Below are positions 1 to 12,210 of a stretch of 64,000 nt of DNA, piece after piece (the stretch's first letter is position 1; every line of letters starts with the position of its first letter). Where the stretch lies: positions 16,885,501 through 16,949,500 of the forward strand of contig BSBM01000904.1 in assembly GCA_027924585.1 (NCBI GenBank). The letters run 5' to 3'. The position numbers and the translations under genes are program-made. A model generated the notes under the pieces. It did not search any database, was not told where the DNA came from, and was given only the letters and a program-made list of their open reading frames with translations. The DNA comes from Larix kaempferi (taxonomy: Eukaryota; Streptophyta; Pinopsida; Pinales; Pinaceae).

Positions 1-3000
1 CTACATAGTACAATGAAATCGAATAAATAAACTAGCAATTCCCTTTGCCCCTTTTACGGGCAAAGGTGATGGCTATGGTCATAGCTCTTCCTTTAGATGA
101 AAAATGCCTTACAGATGGTAGTGGACTCTGATGTGCTCTAATAGAAGGAAAATATACACTCCGACGTCCTCTAGAAGAGGGAGAAGCTAGAGTGTGACGT
201 CCTCTAAAAGTGCTACTAGTACTGCAATGTCGAAGTCCAACTCGCTGTGTCTCTGACTGTGTCTGTGTTTGTGAAGGTGGTGGTGCACTCCCAGTGTCAA
301 TAGCCACCTCCTGTAAAGATGTCTTCTCTGGAAGATCCTCCTCCTCTATCTCCTCCCCTGCCACTTGGCCCACCTCCTCCTGCAACTCCTCATGTAACCA
401 ATCATGGGATGAGTCCATGACAGGCGCTTTAGTCCCCACCCTCCATGCGACAGTGGTGTCAATCCCATCTAACGAAATGGTGTCCACATCAAGTGTTTTC
501 TGAAGGTGCCTCACCCACAATCGAAGGTTGTAGTAGATGTAGACCAATTCATTAAGGCATTGGGATTCCAACCTATATGAGGGTCATAAATTATAAATTA
601 TTATTTAAATTTTATAATATATAATTTAAAGGGTGACATGGCATAAAATTATAAATTTAGAATTTTAAACAACTTCAAAATTTAATTTGAAATTTTTTAA
701 TCTGTTGTGCTTCTTGTTGTGTATTTTCTCAAACACACTCTAGTTGTGCTCTCATCTTGACAAGCGACATGTTTGGCTAAGTATTTGAATGGCAAGCTTT
801 TGTAAATTGGGTACTCTTGAGCCATAGCTTGTCCACTGAGCATCTAAAACAAATAAGAGAAACATAAGAAATAACATTGAAATTTGAAACAAAGGAAGAA
901 GAGACATTGAATTTTGAAACAACATGAACTTGAAGCTTACCTAGCATTTTGGTCTTCCTGTCTTGAATAGCCATGTCAAAGCCAAATGTCCCACCAACCA
1001 TCCTATACATTTCCATTTCTTTAGAAATTTGAAATTTCTGTACGTTCTTGTAGACTTGGTACCATCCTTTGAACACATGTGAGGAATCCATCCATCCATA
1101 ACTTCAGCATCAAATATAAAACCACATGAATAAGAACATAGGGTTGAGGTAGATCCCTGCAGTATGAATGGGGTGATGGAGTGTATTGTTCCATCGCTCA
1201 TCAATGACCCTCCATATCGATAATCTTTTTTCATACCCCTCATTCCCCTTGTCCTCACAATAAAGCACAGATGGATTCTTTGGCCCTATCCATGGCCTCA
1301 TACAAGTGGCCCATTCCGGGCTTGTCTCCATCAACCAATTGAAGAACCTTAACCAAAGGTTCACTAATAGCACACACCTCCTCCACGCTTGCCCAAAAAC
1401 TCTCCCGGTATGACACTAGCTTGCATATGGCTTGCGGCTTTCCCCTCTGGTTTAGTGCCAAATGACAATGCATGTCACTCATCTGAAAGGAACATTTTCT
1501 TCACCTCCCACATATAAGGCAAGAGAGATTGAAGTGAAATGAAGCTAGTGGAAAAACGTGTGATTGCCGGAGGCCCCAACTCCCTATTATTTGTGAATTC
1601 TCTCATCAAGCTAAGCATAGATGTATGATTATATATAAATTTTGTGATGCTCCTATCCGATTCAACAATATCTTTGATATAAGCAATTTTGCCCATATCA
1701 TCTCAAATCAAGTCAATGCAATGCATGACACAAGGAGTTAAAACAAGGTTGGATGCTTCATCATAAGTAACCTGCCAATAACCACATAATTAACAACGTT
1801 ATCCGTTATGACTTGGACAACGTTCTGTGGACCTCTCCCTTGGATGAACCCATCCAACAATTCACATAATAATGTTGCATCTTTAATATGTGCAGATGCA
1901 TCAACATATTTAATAAATATTATCACCTTGGGACAACTAACCAAGAAATTAAGAACGGTCCTGCCTTTTTGATTAGTCTAACCATCTGACATAACAGTGC
2001 ATCCTACTAGTTCTGATAACTCCTTAAACTCCTCAATCTCTGAGTGCAGTCAACCTTTTCATTTTGAAGGATAGGCCCTCTCAACTCCTCATAGGTAGGG
2101 GCCTTATACCCCATGCCAAGAATAAGCAACAACATCAAACATAGGTTGGTAGAAGGGTTGTTCTTGGCAATGCTGAAATGAATGTCACTTCATAAGAAAC
2201 ACCTACCCATGAGCTTGTCCACTTCTTGCTTCTCCTTTATTTTAGCCATTGACATGATAGAAAGTTGTGCACCAACTGTGGTTCTTGCAACAAAGAAATT
2301 TGAGGCCGGTGAGGGCATTGTGGAACTGGAAGGTGTGAGGGCATTGTGGAACTGGAAGGTGTGATTGAGGTAAAGCTCTCGCTTCTAGTTCTACTTCTTG
2401 CAATCTCAGTTCTCACTGATACCCTCTTATCTGTCTTTCTTTCCATATCCTGAAGTGATTTATTGGCAATATGAATAATTTATGGGGTTTCTTTATCACA
2501 AATTCCCACTTCATGCTCGAAAAGTTGTGCAAGGTGGTATTTCAACTGATTGATTCTCCCTGTCATTTCCTTCCCACACAACTTCCAATTCATTTTTTTT
2601 CGATTATGCCCATCCAAGGGATCAACATATACCCACATAGGGTCCAAAACTTTCGGCATTTTAATTTTTCAAAGTTTCAAACAGCGACTCAACTTGGGGC
2701 AAAGAAAAATGGAAATTGAAATTCAGATTCAAGATTGAACAATGAAGATAGTAGATAGTAAGATACATTGAAATTTGAAATTTCCATTTCTAAAAATAAA
2801 AAAATAATGATGGAAATAAACAAAACATTTCTAGATTTTACATAAATGGTAGATTTCTTCTTACAAATTAGCAAGAAGAGGGAAAACTGATAAAAGAAAC
2901 CTAAAACTATAAAAAATCTAAAAACAACAAACAAATGGTTACCCATACCTGCAAATGTGGAAACCACCGATGGGAATCAATCCCCAATCCACAATAAATT

Positions 3001-3292
3001 GGTGATGGCAGATGGAAACACGGTGCTTCTAGTTCTTAGCTTCAAGAGAAATGCGATAAACCTCTCTTGCTCTCCAAACCCCTCAATCCTCTTGTGAAAT
3101 GAGCAAAAAAAAGCAAAATCGTGGGTTATACACTGGCCTGTCTGCGGGCCAGCGATTTTTCCTATCAAATCACAATTTTTGGAAAAGAAAACAGGGAAAA
3201 AATTGCGATTTGCACCCCAAAATTTTTGTTTTAAAATTGACATTACGGATTTTTGTGACGTTGGCGAAAAATCACCGATGTTTGCAACACTA
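1..3292 (-). mobile_element. Degenerate hAT DNA transposon, left part cut by window edge
   Basis: The minus strand carries a decayed hAT transposase from about 2659 down to about 32, followed by serine- and arginine-rich tail sequence. The 5' non-coding part runs from 2660 to a probable terminus near 3292, where the minus strand begins TAGTGTTGCAAA, a plausible hAT-type end (TAG/CAG-N-G followed by simple sequence). The opposite end is not visible, so the terminal repeat and 8-bp target duplication cannot be tested. The element sits immediately upstream of the first visible delta-COP exon on the opposite strand and therefore most likely lies inside a delta-COP intron. Confidence 0.7.
32..2659 (-). 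pseudogene. hAT transposase pseudogene (BED finger, DUF659, C-terminal dimerisation region)
   Basis: Read on the minus strand, several frames together give the usual hAT order. A BED-like finger region lies at about 2659-2470 (KLCGKEM... followed by KYHLAQ). Next comes the segment leading to GCTVMSDG at about 2005, where the expected Trp codon is now TAG. The DUF659-like block SCPKVIIFIKYVDAS...VVQVITDN is at 1944-1738, the TRFSTSF block at 1696-1475, LVKVLQLVDGDKPGMGHLYEAMDRAK at 1482-1255, and the HTAGIYLNPMF region at about 1150. The NELVYIYYNLRLW C-terminal helix is at 571-500. Many frameshifts and stops make it non-functional. hAT transposases cut and paste the element; this copy could not. 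Family assignment rests on several independent blocks in the correct order. Confidence 0.8.
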
Positions 3293-3763
3293 ATGTCTCT
3301 TTCCATTGAATGATAATTTTTAGCTCAAAATCTATCCACAATTGGAGTCACTGAAAGTTGCCTGCAAATATGTAGGTGTTTGCTATTGGAGTTAATCTTT
3401 TTTTTTCCAAGGAAAACCTTGTGGGTAAATCCAATGGATGCTTCACCACATTTGCAGATGACATCTCTACTAAATCTGTTGGCATAGACTAGTGTGTCTT
3501 ACCCAAGGCCCGTTGGCACAAAACTAACCAAACACTCAGCAACATTGGCGACAATTGGGCTTTATTGGGAGTAAAACTAGGGGTCTCAAGTAATACTAAT
3601 AAAAGGTGTTGCTAATGATCTGTAGTTCACTGGTATTTTGAATTTGTTTCATCTTTGAACAATCTCAACAGAAAAAATTCCTGTTTAATATCTTGTTTAT
3701 ACTGCCAGCTTGCCTTTGTTTTCTAATAACATCAAGCTTTATTTCATGGTTTGATTGCATTAG

Positions 3764-6372
3764 GTGCCTGAATACTCCCCCGAATTGGATGAAGAAGGAA
3801 TCTGTAGAATGGCATTTGAGATAATCTTTGCATTTGATGAAGCTATCGCACTTGGGCATAATGAGAATGTGACTCTTATGCAAATTAAGCAATACTGTGA
3901 GATGGAGAGTCATGAAGAGCGACTTCACAAATTAATAATGCAAAGCAAGATAGATGAGACAAAAGATGTTATGAAACGGAAAGCAAGTGAGATTGATAAG
4001 ATCAAGGTATTATATGGGCAATTGTATTTTCCTGACTTACAAGTTACTGGGCCATGTTTAGAGATGTTACAGTTTTTGTTCAGTTGTTTTACTCCATTCC
4101 TTACTGTGATGCAGATTGAAAAGAATAAGTCTGAAAGGGGAGGCTCAATGTCATTACAGTCAACAGGATCAACCAGACTTGATATTGGGTTTGGTGATAT
4201 GAGTATTACAAGTGGAGGTGGTTTTGGGAGCAACTCTAGTTTTGGCCCAAGTTTAGATCCAGATTCATTTTCTAGCAAAGCAAAAGGTTATTTATTGCAA
4301 GCATTCAGCAATTTACAAGTTCAAGCTGGCAGTGAAATAAACTTGACATTCTTTCTGTTGGTTATTGCTTTCTAAACCTCTATTCAAATGAACAAATTTT
4401 GAACTGTGGTATGTGGTTTAGGTAGGGCATCTGCACCTGCCACTGTTCCTTCTAAAGGTATGGGCATGCAACTAGGGAAGACACAGAAAACAAACCAGTT
4501 TTTGGAGTCTCTGAAAGCAGAAGGAGAGGTGATCGTTGAGGATGTGCAACCAGTTGCTGGGCAATCAAAATCAACTCTTCCAACAGCAACAGACCCCATC
4601 ACAATAACTATTGAAGAGAAGCTTAATATAGTTCTTAAGCGTGATGGTGGGCTAAGTAACTTAGAAGTACAGGGTACTTTTGCCCTTCTCATTCTGAAAA
4701 AGGAAGATGGATTTGTACAGGTCCAGGTAGAAAATATGAAGCTTCTTAACTGCACTATTAGTCGCCCTTAAGTTTATAAATGAGTGTCACTTGAAATGTC
4801 TTTCTCGAGGTCTATGCTTATACTACATATTTGGAATAAGCATTGGTAAGTTGATGTATAGAGATTTAATTTGAAATATCTATCATGCTAGATTGAGACA
4901 GGCGGAAATGAAAGTTTCCAATTTAAGACACATCCAAACATCAACAAGGATCTCTTTTTGAGGGAGAACCTCTTGGGCCTTAAGGATCCTAACAAGCCAT
5001 TCCCAGCAGGCCAACTGAGTGATCCACTGGGTCTGGGTTTGCTTAAATGGAGAATGCAAAGTGCCCAAGAATCTGTGGTTCCCTTGAGCAGTAAGTCCAC
5101 ATTTCTTGCAGTCTTTTACACAAATTTATGGAATTCTTGTTGTTCTTTATGCTTCTGAGCATAGCTCGCTCATCATGTCACAGGCTTATGTTAGGATGGG
5201 GTTGCAGCACTGTATTTTATAATCCACATAGACATTTTCTGTCCATATGATTTATGTCGCTATTGTGTTCAATTCAGTTTTACCTATGACCATCATGTTC
5301 CTTTTTATTATCTTTGTTTTAGTAAAGGGTTTATTGGCTTCTATTGATCAATATGCAAATACCAATGACATTTAAAAACTGGATTTTATACAACTTACAA
5401 ACAGATCTCACTTTCAAAAATGATGCTTGGGGCTAGTCTCACAATTCTTTAAACAAGAGTCTCTCCAAAGTTTGCAGATTTCTGGTACAATCACATGTTT
5501 ACACTTGCAAAGTTAGTACCATTTTAACTTGCCTTCATACATGATTTGCAGTCAACTGCTGGCCCTCAGTTTCTGGTGGAAATACATATGTTAACATTGA
5601 ATATGAATCGTCAGAGGTCTTTGACTTACAAAATGTTGTGATTTCGTTACCTTTGCCCGCACTTCAAGATCCTCCAACCATCAATCAAGTTGATGGGGAT
5701 TGGAGGTTAGTTCTTTAAGTTACATGTATTGTATTATTCTCATCATTATTTGTTTCAGAAGTTTCTAAATCTGAGTATGATGACTCATCATTTGGCAGAG
5801 ATCAATTTCCTATCTATATAACAATGATCTTGAACATGCAGGTATGATTCACGGAGGTCTGTGTTAGAGTGGTCAATATTTCTCATAGATTCCACTAATC
5901 GCAGGTACTATAAACAAAAATGTTAATTGCTTTCTAATAGTTTCTTAAGCAAGGACATTAAGTGTTAATATGGTCTTGATGTACTAACTTTCTTGTTTTC
6001 AGTGTATGTTTCTGCTTCCTTAGTACTTTATTGGCCACTGCTACAATGGCAAGTTTTAAAAAATTTACTCCTCTTTTCCAGTGGATCTATGGAGTTTGTC
6101 GTGCCCCCGGCAGATCCTTCATCTTTTTTCCCTATAGATGTGAAGTTTTCTGCAGCAAAGACCTTTTGTGATATCAAGGTAACTTTCTCTCTTTTTCAAG
6201 ATATGATAGGAAAAGGCCACGTTGCTATACTCTTTTCACAACCACGTTCCCCTCAATTCTGTGTATTATCATGTGGCTGCAGGTTGCGAATGTGATACCA
6301 GTTAATGGAGGTAGTCCATTAAAATTTGCCAGTCGAACGCAACTGGTAACAGAGAATTACCAAGTTGTGTAA
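3764..6372 (+). CDS. Coatomer subunit delta (delta-COP), last eight exons; 5' exons outside window
   Basis: Delta-COP is the medium-chain-like subunit of the COPI coat that drives Golgi-to-ER and intra-Golgi vesicle transport. Eight exons fit: 3764-4006, 4115-4286, 4422-4726, 4892-5090, 5552-5705, 5842-5904, 6082-6178 and 6283-6372 (stop TAA). Every intron is GT-AG and all phases join, giving 440 residues with no internal stop. The first exon opens [14 protein letters not shown], the conserved end of the N-terminal longin-like domain, and continues through [11 protein letters not shown] glycine/serine linker and [20 protein letters not shown] follow. The C-terminal mu-homology domain starts around [19 protein letters not shown] and includes [17 protein letters not shown] and GSMEFVVPP, ending NYQVV. 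Plant delta-COP is about 527 residues, so about 90 N-terminal residues are missing. I found no such exon in 1-3763, so the intron before 3764 is at least 3.7 kb. A truncated copy is a less likely alternative, since all visible junctions are intact. Confidence 0.93.
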
Positions 6373-6998
6373 ATTCACGTTATTGCTGATTTATGATTGA
6401 AGGTCCAGCTGGAGTGACCTTGTCTGATTGCACATTTGAATGAATTACTGAACTGAGCATTCTACATTTTACTTGCCTAGTATTGAATAGGAAACCGAGT
6501 TTTTGTATCTTGCCAGATCCATGGCCTTTGGTTCATGCTTGCGGCCTTGCTTAAGCTATTTTAAATTCTAATTTCTACTTTATTTCATTGTAAATTCTGT
6601 TGACTACTTAAGTTTGTCATTCTTAGAACATAGTTCTTATTTTCGAAAAGCTGACTCAACTCTGTAGTCCATTAAAGTTTGCGGGTTGAACACAGCTGTG
6701 GACAGGGAATTACCAAATTGTGTAACCACATATTATTGCTATGTTATGATCGAAGGGCCAGCTGGAATGACAATATCAAAATGTAGACACGTGAATATAT
6801 TAACTGATTAACTTGACATCTCACATTTGCTTTTATTGAATAGGAAATCATTTTTTTAACATTGCCAGACCCATGGTCGTTTGCTTCATGCTGGCTGGCT
6901 TGCTTACCGTGTTATAAACTCTAATATCTATTTTCTATTGACTACTTGAGTTTGTCAGTTGATCCTCAGAACATAGGTCCTATTTTGTAAAAGATAAC
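6311..6998 (+). repeat. Tandem duplication of delta-COP terminal exon plus 3' flank (two diverged units)
   Basis: Unit 1 (6311-6663) begins inside the last delta-COP exon and runs through the 3' flank. Unit 2 (6664-about 6998) repeats it at an offset of 353 bp with many substitutions. The shared marks in order are GTAGTCCATTAAA, GAATTACCAA-TTGTGTAA, GGCCAGCTGGA, TTGAATAGGAAA, a GCCAGA-CCATGG segment and TTGACTACTT-AGTTTGTCA. The second copy lacks an acceptor site and the rest of the gene, so it is not an alternative exon with any evident use. It may supply alternative polyadenylation sequence. Confidence 0.8.
6664..6725 (+). pseudogene. Decayed copy of delta-COP last exon
   Basis: This is the coding part of duplicate unit 2. 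It corresponds to the end of the delta-COP last exon: the serine-proline-leucine-lysine-phenylalanine stretch is still recognisable, and GAATTACCAAATTGTGTAA retains the terminal residues and stop. An in-frame TGA lies where the parent has a CGA codon (GGTTGAACA versus AGTCGAACG), so the copy cannot encode the parental C-terminus. Confidence 0.7.
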
Positions 6999-7405
6999 TC
7001 TGTTATACTTTTGGAATGTGTTGTAGAGTTAGCTAAATCCAGCCTCTATATTGCCTTTAATTTGCTTCTTCCAAACGCTGCAAAATCCAAATAGATGCTA
7101 CCTTTTCTTGTGTTTTACCTTCAGCTCTATAGATTACGTAATTCATATCAATGTTAAGTCAATTAATGCATGTTATTTGCACAGTTATTTGATTCTCACG
7201 TGGTTAATCTGCTTACATGTTAAGATTGCATCAATTATTGTGTGGTTTACAAAGCAACAACTTGACATCCTGTGGGCAATTTGATTTAGTGGTTCATCAG
7301 TCTGCATACATCTCACTTGTGTGTTGAATGATCCCACATGGATAACAATTATGAGATAGATTGGGAAAAAATTGGGAATACAAAAAATAAAGATATACAC
7401 ATTTT
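6999..7405. other. Non-coding AT-rich spacer
   Basis: No recognisable gene is present. Short open frames on both strands have no family resemblance. The stretch lies between the delta-COP duplicate and a 200-bp tandem duplication. Confidence 0.6.
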
Positions 7406-7804
7406 GAATTAAAAAAAAAACAATTTTCATTGATATTCAATAAAGCCCTGTCCATACAATGCAAAATATAAATAGATGTCCAAAATTTCATGGATGAATA
7501 GGGATCTGGCTTGTCAGAGGAGAAACTAGATCAAACAGACTGGAAAAAATGATTGAAAACCCACAAAAACTGCTTTCTAAATACAAACCGGGGCCCATCT
7601 GACTTGAATTAAAAAAAACAATTTTCATTGATATTCAATAAAGCCCTGTCCATACAATGCAAAATATAAATAGATGTCCAAAATTTCATGGATGAATAGG
7701 GATCTAGCTTGCCAGAGGAGAAACTAGATCAAACAGACTGGAAAAAATGATTCAAAACCCACAAAAACTGCTTTCTAAAGACAAACTGGGGCCCCATCTG
7801 ACTT
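7406..7804. repeat. Two-copy tandem duplication, unit 200 bp
   Basis: Unit 1 (7406-7605) and unit 2 (7606-7804) are nearly identical. Each starts GAATTAAAAAAA, contains CAATAAAGCCCTGTCC and GATCAAACAGACTGG, and ends just before another GAATT. Differences are a few substitutions and the length of the A-run, so the duplication looks recent. No coding potential is seen. Confidence 0.95.
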
Positions 7805-7971
7805 GAATTGTGAGGCAAAGTTGCCGAGCTAATTTCAAATCACAATTTTGACTTGGTTGACTAAGTCAAACTCGGTCAACACATTTGGGAAGGTTTGAAT
7901 CTGCTCGTTTGAGGGCTGATCTGAGTCCAACTTATGATTTCCCGGTTTAAATCGTGAATCCTGTTTCACTG

Positions 7972-8708
7972 CGAAAAGCTTTGCCAATCTGGAAGCAGGG
8001 TTGGGAATGCAAGTCCCTGGCTTGATGTCATAGCATCCTCTCTCATTTGCACTAAGATTGCCAGTGGTTCTGGTTTCATGCCTTGTGGGTCCTCTTTGGC
8101 TTGTGGTCGTTATCTATATGATGTTTGTAATTGCATGCTATCTTACTATAGTGGCATATCCCTATGATGGGTTTTTTTTTGTGTTAGGGGAATCAGCAAC
8201 TGGGATGGGGCTGATACTCGTGTGACACGGGGTCCAGGGGTTCAATCCCGTCCGCTACCACTATACCCCTAGGTGCAACCATCGAGCCCGCCACAATGGA
8301 GCATGGGTTATCCGGGGTTTGAACCAGAGACCTCTTACAAGGCTTACACGGGCTTTGCCGGCTGGTCTACACCCCGACAGGCTTTCTATGATGGGGTTTT
8401 ATTCCACATTTAATACTCCTAATCGTGTGTGTGCTGTGAATAATCCTACATGGATAACAAACATGAGTTAGAGGTGGTTTATGAGGCATTACATGCACCA
8501 AAAGCTTTGCCAATCTGTATGCAAGGCTTTGGGGTGCAAATCCTCGGGTTGATGTGATAGCGTCCTCCTCTCAAGGTACTAACGTTACTAGTGGTTCGAG
8601 TATCATGGCTGGTGAGCCCTCTTTGTCTTGTGGTGGTTTTCTATGTGGTGCCCATAATTGCAAATGATCTTTACACATATACGGTTATACCTAAGATGGG
8701 ATTTTGTC
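7972..8708. repeat. Diverged direct repeat flanking a SINE-like insert
   Basis: About 200 bp at 7972-8180 resembles 8498-8708. Both start AAAGCTTTGCCAATCTG and share later blocks around GTGATAGCGTCCTC/GTCATAGCATCCTC, a CTTGTGG stretch, and a final ATGATGGG/AAGATGGG before a T-rich run. The copies are clearly diverged. The SINE-like segment lies between them. Confidence 0.65.
8179..8388 (-). mobile_element. SINE-like tRNA-derived repeat
   Basis: On the minus strand an A-box-like segment (TGTAGACCAGCCGGC, about 8358-8372) is followed by a B-box-like GGTTCAAACCC (8315-8325). This is the internal RNA polymerase III promoter layout of tRNA-derived SINEs. A second B-box-like GGTTCAATCCC lies on the plus strand near 8237, so orientation is not fully secure. 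The segment is GC-rich against AT-rich surroundings. It does not fold into an evident tRNA. Confidence 0.5.
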
Positions 8709-10511
8709 CCACAATAATACATTCCTTTCTACTCTCTATAATATGGATCTCATTTGGAACAAGGATACATCAACACAATCTTCAGTAGTTATTGGTGTCA
8801 TATTTGTTACAGTTCTTGCAGGTTCAAAGTGAACTTTTGATGTAGTTTGCCTTGTCCTTGGCTGTATTACCGATTTCGATATCCTCATCATCAAAAGCCA
8901 TTCCTACAAAAAAATGAATATAGCATACTCTGTTTAGAATATGTGTTTTGATTTTTAAGTGAGTAATTACATGCAGTCACTAAAACTAACAGCAGATTTA
9001 CCTGGCTCTGTTGGCAAACTGAAGCATTCATCACACTGAAGGTGGGGATGGGGATGAAGTTTGCATGGGGCGTTGCACTTAGCATGTCTCCTTTCACAAG
9101 GGTGCCTGCCCTGATGCTGAAGGTGTTAAATACTAATAGTATTGAGTTTTATGTGCATACCTTCTCAGACAACAAAGGTGCCTCTCGCTGGCACTTTCTT
9201 TCATTGCACTGTGTTCTGCATGTTTTATGTTTTTATGTTTATGCGCAAGATTAGAGTTATTTATCCAACTAAAAACCAGATGATTAGGCTTGCCCTCTTA
9301 TATATTGTTTAAAAAAAGCATTGTTTTTTCATGAATAAGAAGGCCAACTTAACGGAATGAAAATAAAAGGACAAGCTGATACTCGTTTTCTGCCCCAGGG
9401 AAGAACATTTATAATAATATTTTTGTTGTTTGTCTGCCTACGATAACTTGGAGATTTTATTGCACATTTCTGTTCGAGTACACTTACAAACATGCTGATA
9501 GCTACATTGGTTTCTAGGCTAATATCCTCATATTTACGGGTGCTATTAGATTTCATTCCATATTTTTGTTCGAGCAATTACAAAAAATACTGATTGCTAC
9601 AATGGTTTTCAGGCTAATTAAAATTGCAGTTACGGGACTGATTGCAAACACTAGTGCTTTTATATTTCGAAATGTGAGCCTCTGTTGTACCATGTTTTTG
9701 GGATGGGGACAAGCAGATGAGGTTTGGGGATAGTTGATAGTGGAGGATATATATATATATATACCTTGTTAATTATGTTGTGGTCAAATTATTTAGTGAA
9801 CACTTAATGTCTGTTTAACCCAAGCTCAACCACCCATAACCACCCACCCATAAGACACATGTTTTCATGTTTATGATAGAGCTAACTATGTTTTCATGTT
9901 TATGATAGAGCTAACTATTGCATCTGAGACTGCCAGTTCCAACGATTTAACCACTAATGGATTTGAGTTAGAGTTTTTAATGGGCAAGACCAAGTCTATG
10001 GCACAACTTTGGTAGGATATATACCTTTTAGTTGTGGCATTTAAATCAAGTTATATCCACTTTCTTAATAAATGGTCATTTACCAAGAAAAAATGTAGGG
10101 GCTTCATGTATTGGGATTGCAATATGTACAATAACAAAATTCAAGAGAACCAACAATCAGATGGAACAATTCCACATGAATATATACCAACACAATTATT
10201 GACTCCATAAAACACAATATTGTTCTTTTATTGATAATAAAATAAATACATACTGAAAAAGACAAAATACCATTTAAATGTGGAGTCCAAATTGACAAAA
10301 TGTCATTAAAATGTGGTCATTCTAGATTCAACACTTGACCATGTTACAATCTCGAGCTTCATTAAGTTTGGTGGCATCGTTATTGCAATATTGAACAATA
10401 CCATGATAAATATATCAATTTCATTATTGTTTCTATAAATAAATATTGATTTTCTTAATGATGATATAAATGAATAAATAATTATCCAAATGCCAAAAAA
10501 ATATGTTTAAT
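8709..10511. repeat. Non-coding region with small duplications and a TA microsatellite
   Basis: No gene is recognised. The region holds a 29-bp two-copy tandem duplication at 9859-9916 (unit starts ATGTTTTCATGTTTATG). A TA microsatellite lies at 9747-9763. A diverged direct repeat spans about 9430-9620, in which TTCGAGTA/TTCGAGCA, CTGAT-GCTACA-TGGTTT and AGGCTAAT recur. The phrase TTTTTGGGATGGGG near 9690 recurs at 32845, next to the second hAT element. Confidence 0.6.
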
Positions 10512-10716
10512 GTTCATGCTAGATTTGATACATGAAGTATGTTTGAAATCATACTTCAAGGTTATAAAAAAATGCTTGAACCTCCTTACATTTGGTTGCA
10601 TCCATGTTGTAATTGTTCATGCTAGATTTGATACATGATGCATGTTTGAAACTCATACTTCAAGGTTATAAAAAAATTGCTTGAACCTCATTACATTTGG
10701 TTGCATCCATGTTGTA
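10512..10716. repeat. Two-copy tandem duplication, unit about 103 bp
   Basis: Units 10512-10614 and 10615-10716 both start GTTCATGCTAGATTTGATAC, share TCATACTTCAAGGTTATAAA and end TTGCATCCATGTTGTAA. Only a few substitutions and small indels separate them. Non-coding. Confidence 0.93.
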
Positions 10717-11704
10717 AGTGCCCCCTAATCTAATTGCATGTAGACCACACAAACCAAGCTAGTGTATCAATTTGAGTACTCCTTTTGTTGATATTGAGGC
10801 ACCCTTAGGATTTGCATCCCGTTGTGCTATAAATCTATAAATACTTTGGAGTATTTCTTGTCTAAAGGTGACGATTGTATAAAAAATAAAGAGGCGAGTT
10901 TGTTCCATGGAATGGATAACACTTTTAGTGCACTATTTTCTCTTAATAGTTAAGGGAATATGACTTTGAGATTGATAATACTACATTTATAATCATTGTG
11001 CTACTTATCATTTATTGCATATCCACTTAAGCTATTTACATGTACTAGGGCCCCCTTAGTGTTGGGCCTCACCTTTTACCATTTTGTGCTCACATGGGAT
11101 GACATTACCCCAACATTATAAGATGAATGCAACATTCATTTATATGATGTTTCATGACTTTCTTCAATATGTGCTATCTTACTGATCCATGGTGCCATAC
11201 TATACCTGACTTGATTCTTACATGAACGCAGGATCCCTACCTTAGATTGAGATATTATACATATACTCACCCTCCCTATGTAAGGCTTATCTTAATTCAA
11301 TTAATATAAATATTTCATTTTATTTCTCCCCTCTAAAATTTTCTTAGTTTGCTTATGTATTATTAAGAAAGTATGCTTTTTGGTGAACTAACAATAGGAC
11401 TTTCTATTGTTAAGAAATAGTGGAGCCTTGGTTGGTTGTTTTGGTGTGTGTAGGACCATCAAGGAATCGTGGCAATACTTAGATCCTTCCCCTCTTTCTC
11501 AATCTCAAGGCTTTAGATTCTAAAGGAACATTCTACATGTATGCTCCCCATTGCCTTACAAATCTTTATTTGCTTGAATTGCCTACTTGATTGATGAAAT
11601 GTAAAGATAAAATAGAACAACCCTTTCTTTTATCAATGTGTGCTATAGCGTTAGCATTTCAACCTACTATTGAGGGAGTCTTTCCACTTTGCACATACAC
11701 ACTA
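10717..11704. other. Non-coding AT-rich spacer
   Basis: I see no open frame with family resemblance, no tRNA and no clear repeat in this stretch. Confidence 0.55.
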
Positions 11705-12210
11705 TCAATTCCCTCTAAAGCATTTGTATCTCATAAATAATCATCCATATCAAATTCTAGATAATTGTTTTCATCCCTAGCATGTGAAGAATCAAAGGCA
11801 TTGTAGTTTTCCTAAATTGTTGACTTCAAAGGAAGTGGAAATTAAATAGGTAGTCGATGTGACAATACTTTATATGGTTTTTTGCAAACTTCCATTTTAA
11901 TAATTTTATCTTGATTTGACATCATAGTGGGGTGCATTGGAAGATAACTAGCATAGATTGATCTTAACTCTAGATCTTTTAAGCACTGAGAGGGTTTAAA
12001 AAACAATTAAGACACAATATCTCTTGGTGCTTAAAAGATCTCGAGTTAAGTCAACTCCCTCCAAAGCATTTGTATCTCATTAATAATCATCCATACCAAA
12101 TTCTATCTCATTTTTTTCATCCCTAACATGTCAAGAGTCATTGGTATTGTAGTTATTCTAAACCATTGACTTCAAAGGAAGTGGAAATTGGGTAGGTAGT
12201 TAATATGCGA
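11705..12210. repeat. Diverged direct repeat, units about 158 bp, offset about 347 bp
   Basis: Segments 11705-11862 and 12052-12210 share, in order, CAA-TCCCTC-AAAGCATTTGTA, AATAATCATCCATA, TTTTCATCCCTA-CATGT and TTGACTTCAAAGGAAGTGG. The second copy runs straight into the gypsy gag fragment, so the repeat may be retrotransposon leader sequence. That link is inference. Confidence 0.75.

Noticed and set aside
210-503. 97-residue plus-strand frame
   Set aside because: Shadow of the hAT transposase C-terminal region, which reads on the minus strand with recognisable family sequence.
8235-8325. tRNA gene candidates suggested by GGTTCAATCCC and GGTTCAAACCC
   Set aside because: Only promoter-like boxes are present; no acceptor, D-arm and anticodon-arm pairing could be fitted, and the spacing differs from true tRNAs. 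Treated as SINE-like.
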